Assembly (NCBI RefSeq): GCF_905475465.1
Contig: NC_062247.1
Location: 8,432,001 to 8,496,000, forward strand
Reading direction: 5' to 3'
DNA from: Pieris napi
Lineage: Eukaryota; Arthropoda; Insecta; Lepidoptera; Pieridae
DNA: 64,000 nucleotides
Positions 37,301 through 48,500 of this stretch are shown here, piece by piece. The notes below the pieces were generated by a model. That model was not told the DNA's origin, searched no databases, and saw only the letters and a program-made list of their open reading frames with translations. Position numbers and translations under genes: made by a program. The first letter of the stretch is position 1. The number at the start of each line of letters is the position of its first letter.

Positions 37301-38239
37301 AGTAACAAGCCTAAAACATGAACCATGAACTAAATGTTGCGTTATTTCGGATTCACGTGAATTCTGCAAAAATATTTTAAATATTGTATCAGTCTTTCCT
37401 TGAAGATAATAGTGACATTTAAGGTGTTCCGTGAACCGGATTCTATCTATAAAATCTTTAGAGACGTAGCTAACGCCATCTATGGGTAGTTTATTTTTTT
37501 TCTATGTTAAAAAACAATTCTGTGATAACCATAAAAATAACTATAACATGTAATTTCGAGAATGCTCACAGTTCATCTGTGATGATATTATTTTCACAGT
37601 TATTACCTATATGTTTACCCTCAGGACGCTGAAGAGATAAATCATACATGATACAATCATATGGTCTATTTTATGCCTTGTAGTTTCAAGAGCTATCAAC
37701 CCATTTTCTTTGTATTCATATATGACATATTTGACAGCGGTCTATTTCGTATACCAAGTCGAGATTATGATCGTTTCTTACAGATTGCCTTAAGCCTATT
37801 AAATTACAAGGTGCAGATTGAGGTAAAATTGTCAAGATCGAAGAGAGATGTCGAAACTATAGAACCTATCAGTTTCCGCCTTGTTCTTGTAAGTTGTTAA
37901 GGTTATAATCATATAATAGTTTAATTATTAAATATTTTAAATTTATATTTACATAATTGTCTTAATCTGGAGTTTTGACAGCTATTTTCTTATAGGCTCC
38001 TTTCCTGTAGGTTTTAATAATATTCTTATTTTCTTTGCGTGGGAATAATTACATTTTAAACTCACCTATGTGTTGTTTCATTTCATAAAAGTTAATAAAT
38101 GTTATGTTTATACATATATACACGTATAACGTTTCAGGGAGTATTTATTTTGTACGGTTTCGGAGTGGTATTGGCTACAATTGCATTTTTCTGTGAAATA
38201 ATGTGGAATAAACGAAGAAAATCAAATCCGGTGGTGTAG
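31306..38239 (+). CDS. Ir21a: Ionotropic receptor, probably Ir21a
   Basis: Nine exons fit in phase: 31306-31979, 32769-32893, 33321-33414, 33713-33872, 34451-34678, 35300-35408, 35487-35671, 37811-37888 and 38138-38239, giving 584 residues. The N-terminal domain is followed by ligand-binding lobe S1 (VKVTCFTYTPYVLLDLDP ... FTGLGVLGNVV ... LYSWYEEF, DFSGYGVRTSVTCIAPSPR). The first membrane segment is SIYMWIGLLFTFIYEAF. The pore and second segment come next (exon 5, WMMLTGLVLDNAYGGGLAS), then S2 (ATHDAWVFSL, RLPAG|YFAIGEYI, ESGLMLAWERQ). The last membrane segment is GVFILYGFGVVLATIAFF with a short cytoplasmic tail. This is the layout of insect variant glutamate receptors. Ir21a acts in cool sensing with Ir25a and Ir93a in flies; the Ir21a assignment is tentative, the IR family is not. 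The start codon was taken as the first ATG of the long first exon; no strong signal peptide is seen. Confidence 0.82.
32340..32395. repeat. Perfect 56-bp palindrome without spacer
   Basis: Two 28-base arms, each starting ATTCTGAATATAATTAATTT from its outer end, meet with no loop. It is AT-rich and lies in intron 1 of the ionotropic receptor. Confidence 0.85.
33009..33144. mobile_element. Rearranged copy of the 15145 MITE
   Basis: From 33035 rightward it is the reverse complement of the left two thirds of 15145-15312 and ends in the same TIR (GAATCGCAAGGCTG). The block GGAGGGAGCTTGTAGTTTAT at the left is in the direct orientation instead, and the left TIR is missing. It lies in intron 2 of the receptor gene. 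Confidence 0.75.
34061..34335 (+). mobile_element. tRNA-derived SINE, copy 1
   Basis: The head has Pol III promoter-like boxes (GCCTAGTGGCTTC and GGTTCGATCCCCGGC). A family body (GTGAGGAAACCGGCTTGCC) follows, and it ends GTTGTAGCGCCATTGATT. It lies in intron 4 of the receptor gene. Other copies: 49257, 53876, 58581 and, reversed, 44520. Confidence 0.8.
34718..34900 (-). repeat. LINE 3' tail, minus orientation
   Basis: It is the reverse orientation of the family at 28385-28558. It begins with AATTCAAAATCATTTATTCA, which is the tail side, and loses similarity inward. It lies in intron 5 of the ionotropic receptor. Confidence 0.6.
35755..36764. mobile_element. GAAGT-type MITE, copy interrupted by a LINE
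   Basis: The left part (35755-35851) starts AAAAAAGGGTGCGTGTACTT and contains AAGAAGTTATACTTCTT. The right part (36471-36764) ends CGCGCCTAAAGAAGTATAAC. Both match the uninterrupted reverse copy at 49413-49787 in the same order. Between them a LINE fragment has inserted. It lies in intron 7 of the ionotropic receptor. Confidence 0.8.
35852..36470 (-). mobile_element. LINE C-terminal fragment nested in a MITE
   Basis: The minus-strand frame (36443-35997, 148 residues) reads LLYGCQTWALTEHLANKI, then WRWTGHMMRE and RGRQAKRWEDDVKKIAG, the C-terminal pattern of RTE/CR1-like endonuclease-reverse transcriptases. The flanks carry a 12-bp target duplication AGCAAATAATTA (35840-35851 and 36471-36482). 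The 3' side is an AAAAT-type tail. It is strongly 5'-truncated: reverse transcriptase and endonuclease are absent. Confidence 0.85.
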
Positions 38240-39597
38240 GATCTACTATAATCTCCGTTTATGAAGAGTATTAATTGTTTATTGAATTCTTAAACATTGT
38301 TATGGTTAGTTTATATTAAAGTGAGTTAAAGTATAAGGCTTATTTTATTAAAAACATTGAAGCGTGAAGGATACAATTATACTTAACTTGCGCACTGCTA
38401 AATACAATTACACACATAGCCATTTTCTATTTACAAAAAATATCTTTGGTAATATTTTGTCAAATTGAAAAAGTTGCCTACTTTACTTATCTAGCCGTGC
38501 GGTTATCCTTTTAATAATATCACATACAGTTAATGCCATTAACGGTTAATACTGCCTTAGGGAATAATGTATCCTATTTTTGAATTCTCTAAACGATAAT
38601 AAATAAATCATTCATCTCATACAAAATACTCACAAACAGTGCAACAAAACATTTACTAAATCATGTCTGATGTCCATCAAACGTCTGAAATATGAATGGC
38701 GCCAAAGTAAAAACAACTCATGATCGCTTATGACAGGGCGCCACCATTGATAGTAATGGAATACCTAAACAGTAAATCGTAATAATTAATATACCACAGA
38801 CCACCGCCTATATATATTAACATTATGTGTTTAATATTTATTTTTTATTATACCAGTGAACTTGGCCCAAAACCGTATTAAAAAAATATACATATATATC
38901 CTTTTATTATAGAAACAATGTTTTGATTCCGATACGGAGCTTATAATTTGTCATTATTGAAACGTTTCGAAGCAGTATTTTTTATTTAAATCTAAATAAG
39001 AGTATTCCTGTTGAATAATTTCAAATTTCGCGCTTTAAGCTTGATATTGTAGAGTTGCCATTTTAGAAATATACCCAATTTTTTAAGGAAAATAGCACTT
39101 TAAGTTGTATGTTATCTTAGATTCGATTCAGATATAGATTTTCAACAAAATCAACATTAAAATTTTAATGTAATTACGGTAATATTTTGAAAAAGGTAAG
39201 ACATGTAAATAAATATTTTATTAATAATATTATCTGGTTAACTATCTGTGTCTCAATTTGTTGTAAGCATTATTATTAATACATATTTTTATAGAGGAAG
39301 GTTGTAATTGACACAAACTAAATTTTTAAATAAATATATCTGTCTAAAGTCTCAACTCTTAACTAGCTACACCGTTCTCAGTTTAGCCAACATTGCGCAA
39401 CGTGATTTTATGTTGGTAGCCATGATTGACAGGGCGGCGCGGCGGGAAAACCGATCGATACTTTAACTTGTTGAGAGCCGTGAGCGTTTCGCTCTTGTGC
39501 TGCAATAGCAATAGTGACACAGTTCGTGCATTGATTGAAATTATGTGATTTAAGGTCATAATATCTGATTATTCTCCAGTTAAATAATTAAAACAAA

Positions 39598-42500
39598 ATG
39601 GCGTATTTTTACATGGTTTTTTTGGGATTATTAGTTGCCTACATAGGGGTAGTTTCGTCTACATTCGTGTGGAAACATCACAATAATGAGGAGTTACCCT
39701 TAGTTTTGGAAGATATTCACGAAAAGTGCCCAAATATTACAAGAGTATATGCACTAACCGAACCATCTGTTAGAAATGTTCCCCTTTATGTCATTGAGTT
39801 TTCTGATAGCCCTGGTTTCCATCAACCATGTAAGTATCTTTTTAATATTTTAAACCATTTATCCGTTTATATTTATTTCCTTATATTCGTAAGTTATATC
39901 TTATATCAGTACCATAATACTAAAAGCATACATGAAAATAAATATGTTATTAATTTTCAATAAATCACATAGTGTAAATAATTTGCGTATAAATCAATTA
40001 TTTTTTTCATCACATCAATTTTATTAATTTTACTTGGTTGTAGGAATTATATTTACACAATTGAAAATTAATATCAATAGTTTGTTTAAATTGTTCTTTT
40101 ATTTTAAAATGAAAAATTCGGCGGACGGCAATATATTGACGACGAATTTTCCTGGTATGATAAAACCTTGTAACACGTTTATTTCCATAGAGTTTGTTTA
40201 GAATTTACGTATATTTTATTTACACATCCTTTGTGCTTTCTGATTCACCGGTTTCGCAATCTATTGCCGCGTTTCACGCAACAAGCTCTTTAAAAACATT
40301 TTTAATTCTTGGAAATATAAGAAAATACCATGATTAAAACATTTTGCGTAAATCGACGGCTTTTTCATGATTTTCTTCTATTATTACCGCATCTCCAGTG
40401 TTAATGAAGTAATTACTTATACTGTAAGTAAGCGACGACTTATTGGTCTATTGGTTAGAACCCCTGACTGCGTATCCATGGGTCCCGGGTTCGATCCCCG
40501 GCTGAGACGAACATAGATGTGATGAGCATTTGGTGTTGTGCTTAGGTCTTGGGTGTTCAAATATGTATTTATATGTCTATCTATCTATAATATGTATATC
40601 CGTTGCCTAGTACCCATAACACAAGCTTCACCAGCTTAGCATGGGACTAGATCAATTGTCTTTAAAAAAAAGCTAAGCCTTAGATTTCCATCACAGATTT
40701 AATTGTTCATTGCTTGAGTAGAATTTGAAAAATCTTTCCTAAAAATGTACAAAATAGAACTAAAAATTTGAAGTATTTAATGCTTTTGGTATAGGTTCTA
40801 ACTTAACAGCGTCCGAGTAAATATAGTAACTAGATACAGTTCCAACAATGTTCCTGAAATATTCCCGTCTTTTTCTTCTTTACTACCATTCTTTCAAACA
40901 AATGGACTATCCCACAGATAAGCCAGAAGTGAAGTATGTTGGTAACATTCATGGAAATGAAGTACTTGGTCGGGAGCTTTTGCTGGGTCTCGCCGATTAC
41001 CTTTGCGAACGATACTTAAACCACGATCGCAAAATTAAGACCCTCATCCATACCACCCGGATTCATTTGCTGCCAGCAATGAACCCTGACGGATGGCAGT
41101 TGTCCTATGAAACGGTAAGAAAATTTTAGTCCAAGTTTGTTCAAAGAATAATTGAACCATTTTTCAAGGAAATGCTGTGCACATATAAAAAGGGTGCATG
41201 TACTTATGTACGCGCGTAAGAAGTTATACTTCTTTGGCTTTCTTTATTTTTTCAAAATAATTAATAATAAATATTTAACGTTAATAATTTAATAATATTT
41301 AATATTTTATTCAATTATTAATTAATATTAATAATAATAATATTATTATTATTTATTATTTTATTATATTATTCTTTCAATTTAATAACTAGGTATGTTT
41401 CATAACCTTTTAACTAAGTAACAATAGGTATTTGGGAAAAAGCATTGCTAAATTTCTTTGAAAAAATAATGAAAAATCCTTTATTTGTTTAAGAGGTACT
41501 ACAAAGGTCATTATGGTCATTCAAATTTCTTGGCATAGCTGGTAACTTCACGCATATTCTATTTCTTTTTACTTGTAGATTGTCTTATTCCCATCTCGCT
41601 CACGCACGCTCGGCGCCCGGCTGGTTTAAAAAGAATTCGTTAGTGGGCAACTTCATTCTGATAATTTCGTGTCACGGTGCGCGCGCATCGTAAAATTTCA
41701 CTCTCATCAATTTTTCAAAACGCGCCTACAGAAGTATAACTTCAAAAACCAGCCTGTCGACGTATTTTCGAACGACTAGGGTCCTTCAAGGGAAGAGCGT
41801 ACCTACTGATCGATAGCTTTTCCACTGTTCTATAAAAGTTGAGCATACACTAGTGAAGCTTTATAAGAATTCACACTCTATAGATCTTATGAAATCTGTG
41901 CCGTTATTGTCTTTGATAAATTTTTTTCGTGGTAGCGGGATGTGTGGATATAAAAGCTATATAATATAGCTATATACAATAAAAGCTATATATACATATA
42001 TGCTGCGTTTCTTTATATAAAACCTACTTGATTTAATTTTTGTGGCTTCCTAGCAAAACATTTCCTAGCTTCCGTCGAATCTTGTTCGAGATAGTCTTGA
42101 TATGTGGATTTAAAAAGTAGTCTGGCCTCAGTGTAGAGCAACATATTTAACACTACAAAATGTCATCAGAACCTTCACAACACATCCGGTTCATTGCCGC
42201 AATTGTTATTATTTAATATAATGTTAATTCGAATGTAAATTATGTCTATGCAAAAATCTGAATTCAAAAGAATATAAGTAATTTATCATGCAATTTCTCT
42301 ATGATTATTAGAAGGCTCAATTACCTTCTAAAGAATTAATAAACAAATATAAAATAAATAATATGATTTATCAATCAGATATACATAATTAACTTGCTTA
42401 AATATTTTAGAATTGATCTTTTTCCTTGGATTCAATTGGATTCTTAATGCCAGTCAAGTTAAGAGGCCTTATATATATTTATAAAGAACTAGCTGGCCTG

Positions 42501-45500
42501 GCGAACATCGTACCGCCTAACAGTCGATTCTTTATTTTTTTTAAATACTTATTCTGCTATTCGGGACACCGGTCTAGTTAAGATAAAAAAAAGAAAGTTG
42601 ATATGACAAAAAGTACATTATGTCAAAAAATAAAAATTTACCTTCCCGGAACCCCTCCACTAACACTTGAACTTTATGTTATGGTATTAAAGTTCAAATT
42701 GACTTTTAAGTATTATTACGAATATTATGTATGGGAATATAGAAAAGTGTTGTTTTTAGACTTTTTCACTAAATTTTTTTAATTTTTCTCTCCGTATGAA
42801 CCATCCTCGTACTTCAAAGAATATTATAAAAAAAGAATTGGCCAAATCGGTCAAGCCGTTTTCATGTTATGTAGTGACAACGGAAAACGGGTTTCATTTT
42901 TATATATGTAGATATAATAATAATAATAATGTTCCAGCGGCCCTAGAAACCAATACGATTTTTTTCAAATCTATAAACAAGTGTTTGATATATGTTGTTT
43001 ACCGTAGGGGGTTTGCTGAAAAAAAAACATTGGAGCACAGCCGTGATTCGATTGTACCGTACATTGTACTAAGGCTCGAGCGCACGCTCAAGCCACCAGG
43101 CCCCACTAGCCAGCAGTGCTCATATATTGAATATTATTTATATTCAGTTGTTCACCTATGTTTATTTTTAGGGGGCAAACGATTATCTCATTGGTCGTAA
43201 CAACAATCACTCTGTGGATTTGAACCGAAATTTTCCTGATCTTGACGCAATCACATTCGAGTTGGAACGCCAAGGAATTAGTCATAATAATCATTTGCTA
43301 AGAGATGTCACCCGTTTGACAGCACCGGTAAGTTGAATATGATTGTGATAATATTTCTTTAAAGGAAAGTGGTCGGCGTACTGTGACCTTCAAACCGTTT
43401 TTTTTAATCCTCTATTTGCTTTGAAACTGGTACATGGATGGATGATTAAAAAGAACCGAACAATCCATATCAACTAGCTAATATCAAATTATAATTATAT
43501 TTAGCTCCACGCAAATATAGAGTATTATTAATCGACATAATATTTAAAAATTAAGAAATAGGAAAATAAAATAAATTTGAAAAGTTAGGTCCTTGTACCT
43601 TTTATGCTGGCAGCATTTTCTTGCTGTATTGCGATACTTATTCGTTGAGTGAGGAACGCACCAGCTCTGGGGTCACCTGTACTTTCTACCAGGCGCCAAA
43701 TTAAATATTTAATAAATTACATGTACACTTGAACCCCACGGCCCAAGAGTCTCACCTTCAAACCATAACATAGATGTTAGTATGTCAAAACTTATAATCT
43801 AAGAAATCCCTCACATTATAGAAGTACCGTGCCTTTAAAAAACATTTCACTTGTTACAACACGGATTGCTATTGTGGCATTTAGAATTACAAAGTAATCC
43901 TGATGATCTGTAGGTGCAATTTTTTGTTTTTCAACATTTACCGTGCCATTCATGTATATTCTAAGATTTATATGGTGGTAAGAGTTCGAATCGCAAACCT
44001 TTTAGGATATTTACCATTACAAATTGGTAGATCTTAGGTTTTACTGGAATATTTTAGGATTTACTGCAGTTCCAGCTTTTACAGTAACATATACACCAAC
44101 CACATAAGATTTCCGTTGTAATACCTAGATTAAAACAACGCATACAGTACTTTCATCCTAAATCCATATTATACTCGTAGTGAATAGCTGCCGTCCTCGC
44201 GCTTAATAGAATGTCATATAATTATAAATATTTATCTAACTACTATAATACTATTAACGGTTGTTAATAAAACAAAGCATAACATATACACACAAATAAA
44301 AAAAGAATCAATACATTATCTTAATAAATAAAGCGCCTTCTACCGGATGTAAAAGGCACTAAAACGGATAAAATAGAGATAACCAGATAAATAGAGATTC
44401 TTAAATTTAAAGGACTTTAACCACCAACTAGTACAATCAATTCGAATTCAAATTTAAGGTGTGGGCTTTAGAGTTCTGTATCAGTTCCGTGATCATTTGT
44501 TTTATGCCTAATCGGCAAGTTTATGATCAACCTTCTCTGTCTTACACATGCCGTTGACGTTGACATGCTGGTTTCCTTACGATGTTTTCCTACACGACAA
44601 GAGCGCGTCTTATATCTCAAATGTCACATAGACAGAAAGTGCTTTAGTGCACAGAAGTAATGCAATTCCCAAATCCCGAAATTTAGAAAAAACGTGAATC
44701 ACAAAACAGATGCTGAATGAACATGAAATAAATCTGAGACTCATACCTATATATATTGAAACATATTAAAAATACGTGTGTCACTCGGGACTGCCGCGTT
44801 AAGCTATTGTATAGCATTTTTTATAAATTTATGCAATATAATTTTTTTTTTTTTTTGCGGTATTTTTTTTCTTTGATATTAATTCAATCTACCACTCTAC
44901 CAGACTCAGACTAACACGCGTATCCGATCACGCTAAACCGATGTGAGACGCAGTATGCGTTCTGTCCCGCTCTAACGCGTATTGGCCGCACCTATATTAC
45001 GTCATCGTGTGTTAGGTTTATTTCGTTACGGAATTTCTTGATTCCCGCCCATTTCTTGGTTTTATCGAAGCCCGCGATAAAATCTATGCAATAGCTTAAA
45101 AATATATGTTTTCTTTCTGCAAATATTAGATTTTTCCTTAGGTGGAACCCGAAACTCGGGCTGTAATAAGATGGATGATGGCTATTCCATTCGTGCTTAG
45201 CGCAGCTCTCCATGGTGGAGACTTGGTTGCCAATTATCCGTACGATGAAAGCAGGAGTGGGGCTCCCGTTTCAGAGTATTCAGCCAGTCCTGACGATGAT
45301 ACTTTCAGGTAATTATTGAGAGAAGAGATTAGCTTTAATAATAAATATTTAATATTTTCTATAACCAACTTCAAATACCTATAAATATCGATTAAAAACC
45401 CTTAAAGTTTTTGTTGTATCCTCGGTTTGCGTAGTAAATTCAAATGTGCATAAATATACATTCAAGTAGTATAAAATTTCGATCTTGGAGTATCATAGCT

Positions 45501-48500
45501 TTTTCATATTTTCAGTTATACACACGCTTGGAGTTTATATTTGGTTTAGTTTGTTGGTTGGGTTCTAGAATATAAGTTGGATAGAATCGTTCGTTTTTTT
45601 TTATATAATGTACCCCTAAAAATCCCCAAGAGATCTAGATCTAAAGTTGGGGGGAAAATAAGGTCCATCAAGAAAAGAGCGTACCAATTCTTAAAAGGCC
45701 GGCAGCGCACTCGCGAGCCCTCTGGCATTGAGAGTGTCCATAGGTATCACTTAACATCAGGTGAGCCTCCTGCCCGTTTGAACCCTATTTGTTATATAAA
45801 AAAATAGATATAAATGTGATGTGATATAATACATGATTTCTCTATTTCGAAATAGAGATATTTTGGAAGAAGTAATATTGTTTTTGCCCTACAATTTTAC
45901 GTCTTATGGCTACCTTTTAATACTTTTTTCTGTTATCAATATTTACGCTGTGAAAAATGTGTTATTATTATTATTATTATCATGTCCGACCGTATTATTC
46001 CGTTTTGGGAAACCCCCTTTTGGTTTTCCAATTTTTTGGAAATTTCAATTAGCAGAATTTAATTTACATACATACAGGATATAAGGTTAGATTTGAATCG
46101 CGTTCAATTCAGTTGCAAGCAGATATCAATTGGCTACGTAGATTTAATCTAGATAACAAGATTTGACAAATGTATCAATTAGTTGTTATTTTCCAACCGA
46201 AAGTAAAGGATGTTGCAATAGTTTTCTATAAAAATGTTTATGCATTAGAGTTGCTTCATTAAATATTTCTGATTAAAAATAATCGTATCATTATTACGCT
46301 AATTACTACCCAAGCGTTTCAATTCAAAGAAATTTTAGCTTCATTTTTTTATGATAACGTTCTATGTTTAGTATGCAATTATTTTAGGGACTTAGCGATG
46401 ACTTACGCCGAGTCCCACGCAGATATGGCTGATCCAAAGAGGCAGGGTTGCCGTATCTCCAATGACGATACAACCTCGTACAACTTCGGGAAACAGGGTG
46501 GAGTTACTAACGGGGCGGCTTGGTATAGCTTGAAAGGGGGTGAGTGTTCATTTTGCAAGTGTTAGCTTTTAATATTTATTTAATATAATTATAAATTTTT
46601 TTTATGAAACATATTCTTAAGAATCTTGCTACAAGTACGCATGTGCAATAGTTACTCATTTGACCCGTTCGCTCTGTGCCATATTTTTCGTCTATCGAGC
46701 AACCCACGCTTTTTCACAATAATACCAGTATTTTTTGTTCATTACCATTTTCAGCCTAAATTAGGAATTATTTTTTACTTTTTAGTTTGATGTGCTTTAA
46801 AAGCGTGTTTTTTTAGTTTTTTAAACTATTACTAATTTTTATTTTTTAGATAATTTTTTTTTATTTTATTCATTTTTTTTCGGATAATTGCATTGTCATC
46901 GATCTTTGACAGGTGCGCAAAGTTTGAATTAAATCTGTCCGTTAAAAGTGGGTCAAAATCGAGTCCGAAGGAGTCGATTACATACATACATACATACATA
47001 CAGGTGAAGCTAATATAAAGCGTGTAAAAAGAGGTTGTAACACATGCGCACGGGCAATTCCTTTGTTCAAGTTTGAATTTATACAGTTTACGTTAAATCA
47101 ATATAGTGAATTATAGTGAATCATGTTATAATTGGAGTGTTTAATTTCCTACCCTAAGAACTAGATCAACTAGCCCTTACACAAGTGTGTGTATGTTGAT
47201 TTATCGGCCTATTTTATTCTGTTCCGATCGCTTCTGTTAGGACGGACTTGTAATGTTCTGTTCTATTCTTTCAAAATTATAAATAAACTGTTAACAAGCA
47301 TAAAATCTCATTTAGGTCTATAAGTAGGCTTGAAACAAATGTTTACGAATAAAATGTTTCTCGTAGAGTTCTTGTTTATAAACTTTCGATAAACAGTCTA
47401 CAAACAGGTCATTTTACATATGTGATTCAGAAATTCCTTCAAAAAATATCGTTTCAACCTGTAAAATAATATTTCTTACTGGAAATGTCCATAAATAATG
47501 GAATGCATGGAGATCCTATGACACCTCAATCATTCATCAGTCTACGGACAAAATAACTAAAAGTACTTTCGATACATATATTACTTTATGAAGATTTTGT
47601 TCTTCAATTTTAACCCCCAAAATTAGATATTATTAAACAATAATAATATCTAATTTTGGGGTTTCACCAATTAATAATTTGAATAAGGAAGGTTTAAATA
47701 TAAATTAAATAATAAAATATTATTAAAGAGGTCGCAAAAAATCTTGCCAAAAAAACACGCTAATAATATTAATTCGTGTGTAGTGTATGAATTCTTCTGA
47801 GCTGTCAGATAGTAACAATATCGTATTGGCGTAAACGAATAATTGAAACTCGTCGTTTATATGTACGACTCGTACAAGCGATGATAGAAACCTAAAGCAC
47901 TTTTAAAATAGGGTGCAAACGAGCCGGGACAGCTATGTTGCGTTGCCGGCTTTTAAGAATCCTTACATTCCCACTTACACTCTTTTTTGGTAATGGTCGT
48001 ATCTCCTTTAGAAAACCTATTTATCTAGTAATGCAGATTACAGCATCAATGTAAAGTCAACTTTGTTTCTAACTTGGTAATCATTGGACAGTAAAGACAA
48101 GAGCCGAAACTAAATTGACTGATTAATATCGTCCTTTGTTTCTTGTTGATTGTTGTTTCCTTTAACAGGAAGTTATAATCATCGTGCACTGACATTTACG
48201 ATTATGTCGTTAGCCATGAGTTTAAGCATGCTAATTCAATGTTAAACTTTTCTTTCAAATGTAAATAGGCTATGCAAACATTTGGTAAAACCGGTTACGA
48301 GAACTTGCCTACGACCTTGCTATAGGTTTTTATTTCGATTCATATTTTAGAATTGTACAAAAAATTACATTAATGAAATCCGGTAAATTTTAAAAAGAAA
48401 AACAAAACAAAAATATTTCATGCCATATATATATTGTTGGTTTAATTAAAAAATAATCTAAATCGTATCGGCAGAATATCACGTAAAGTTCTATAATTAG

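Noticed and set aside
40450..40510. tRNA-like sequence in carboxypeptidase intron 1
   Set aside because: A and B boxes are followed by a SINE body and no acceptor stem pairs up.
40848..40917. In-frame ATG extension upstream of carboxypeptidase exon 2
   Set aside because: The phase from exon 1 and the acceptor at 40917 join directly to KPEVKYVGN, the family pattern; the extension is intron.
41270..41390. AAT/ATT-rich stretch as an origin or matrix site
   Set aside because: Simple AT repeat in the middle of a MITE copy; nothing supports a function.
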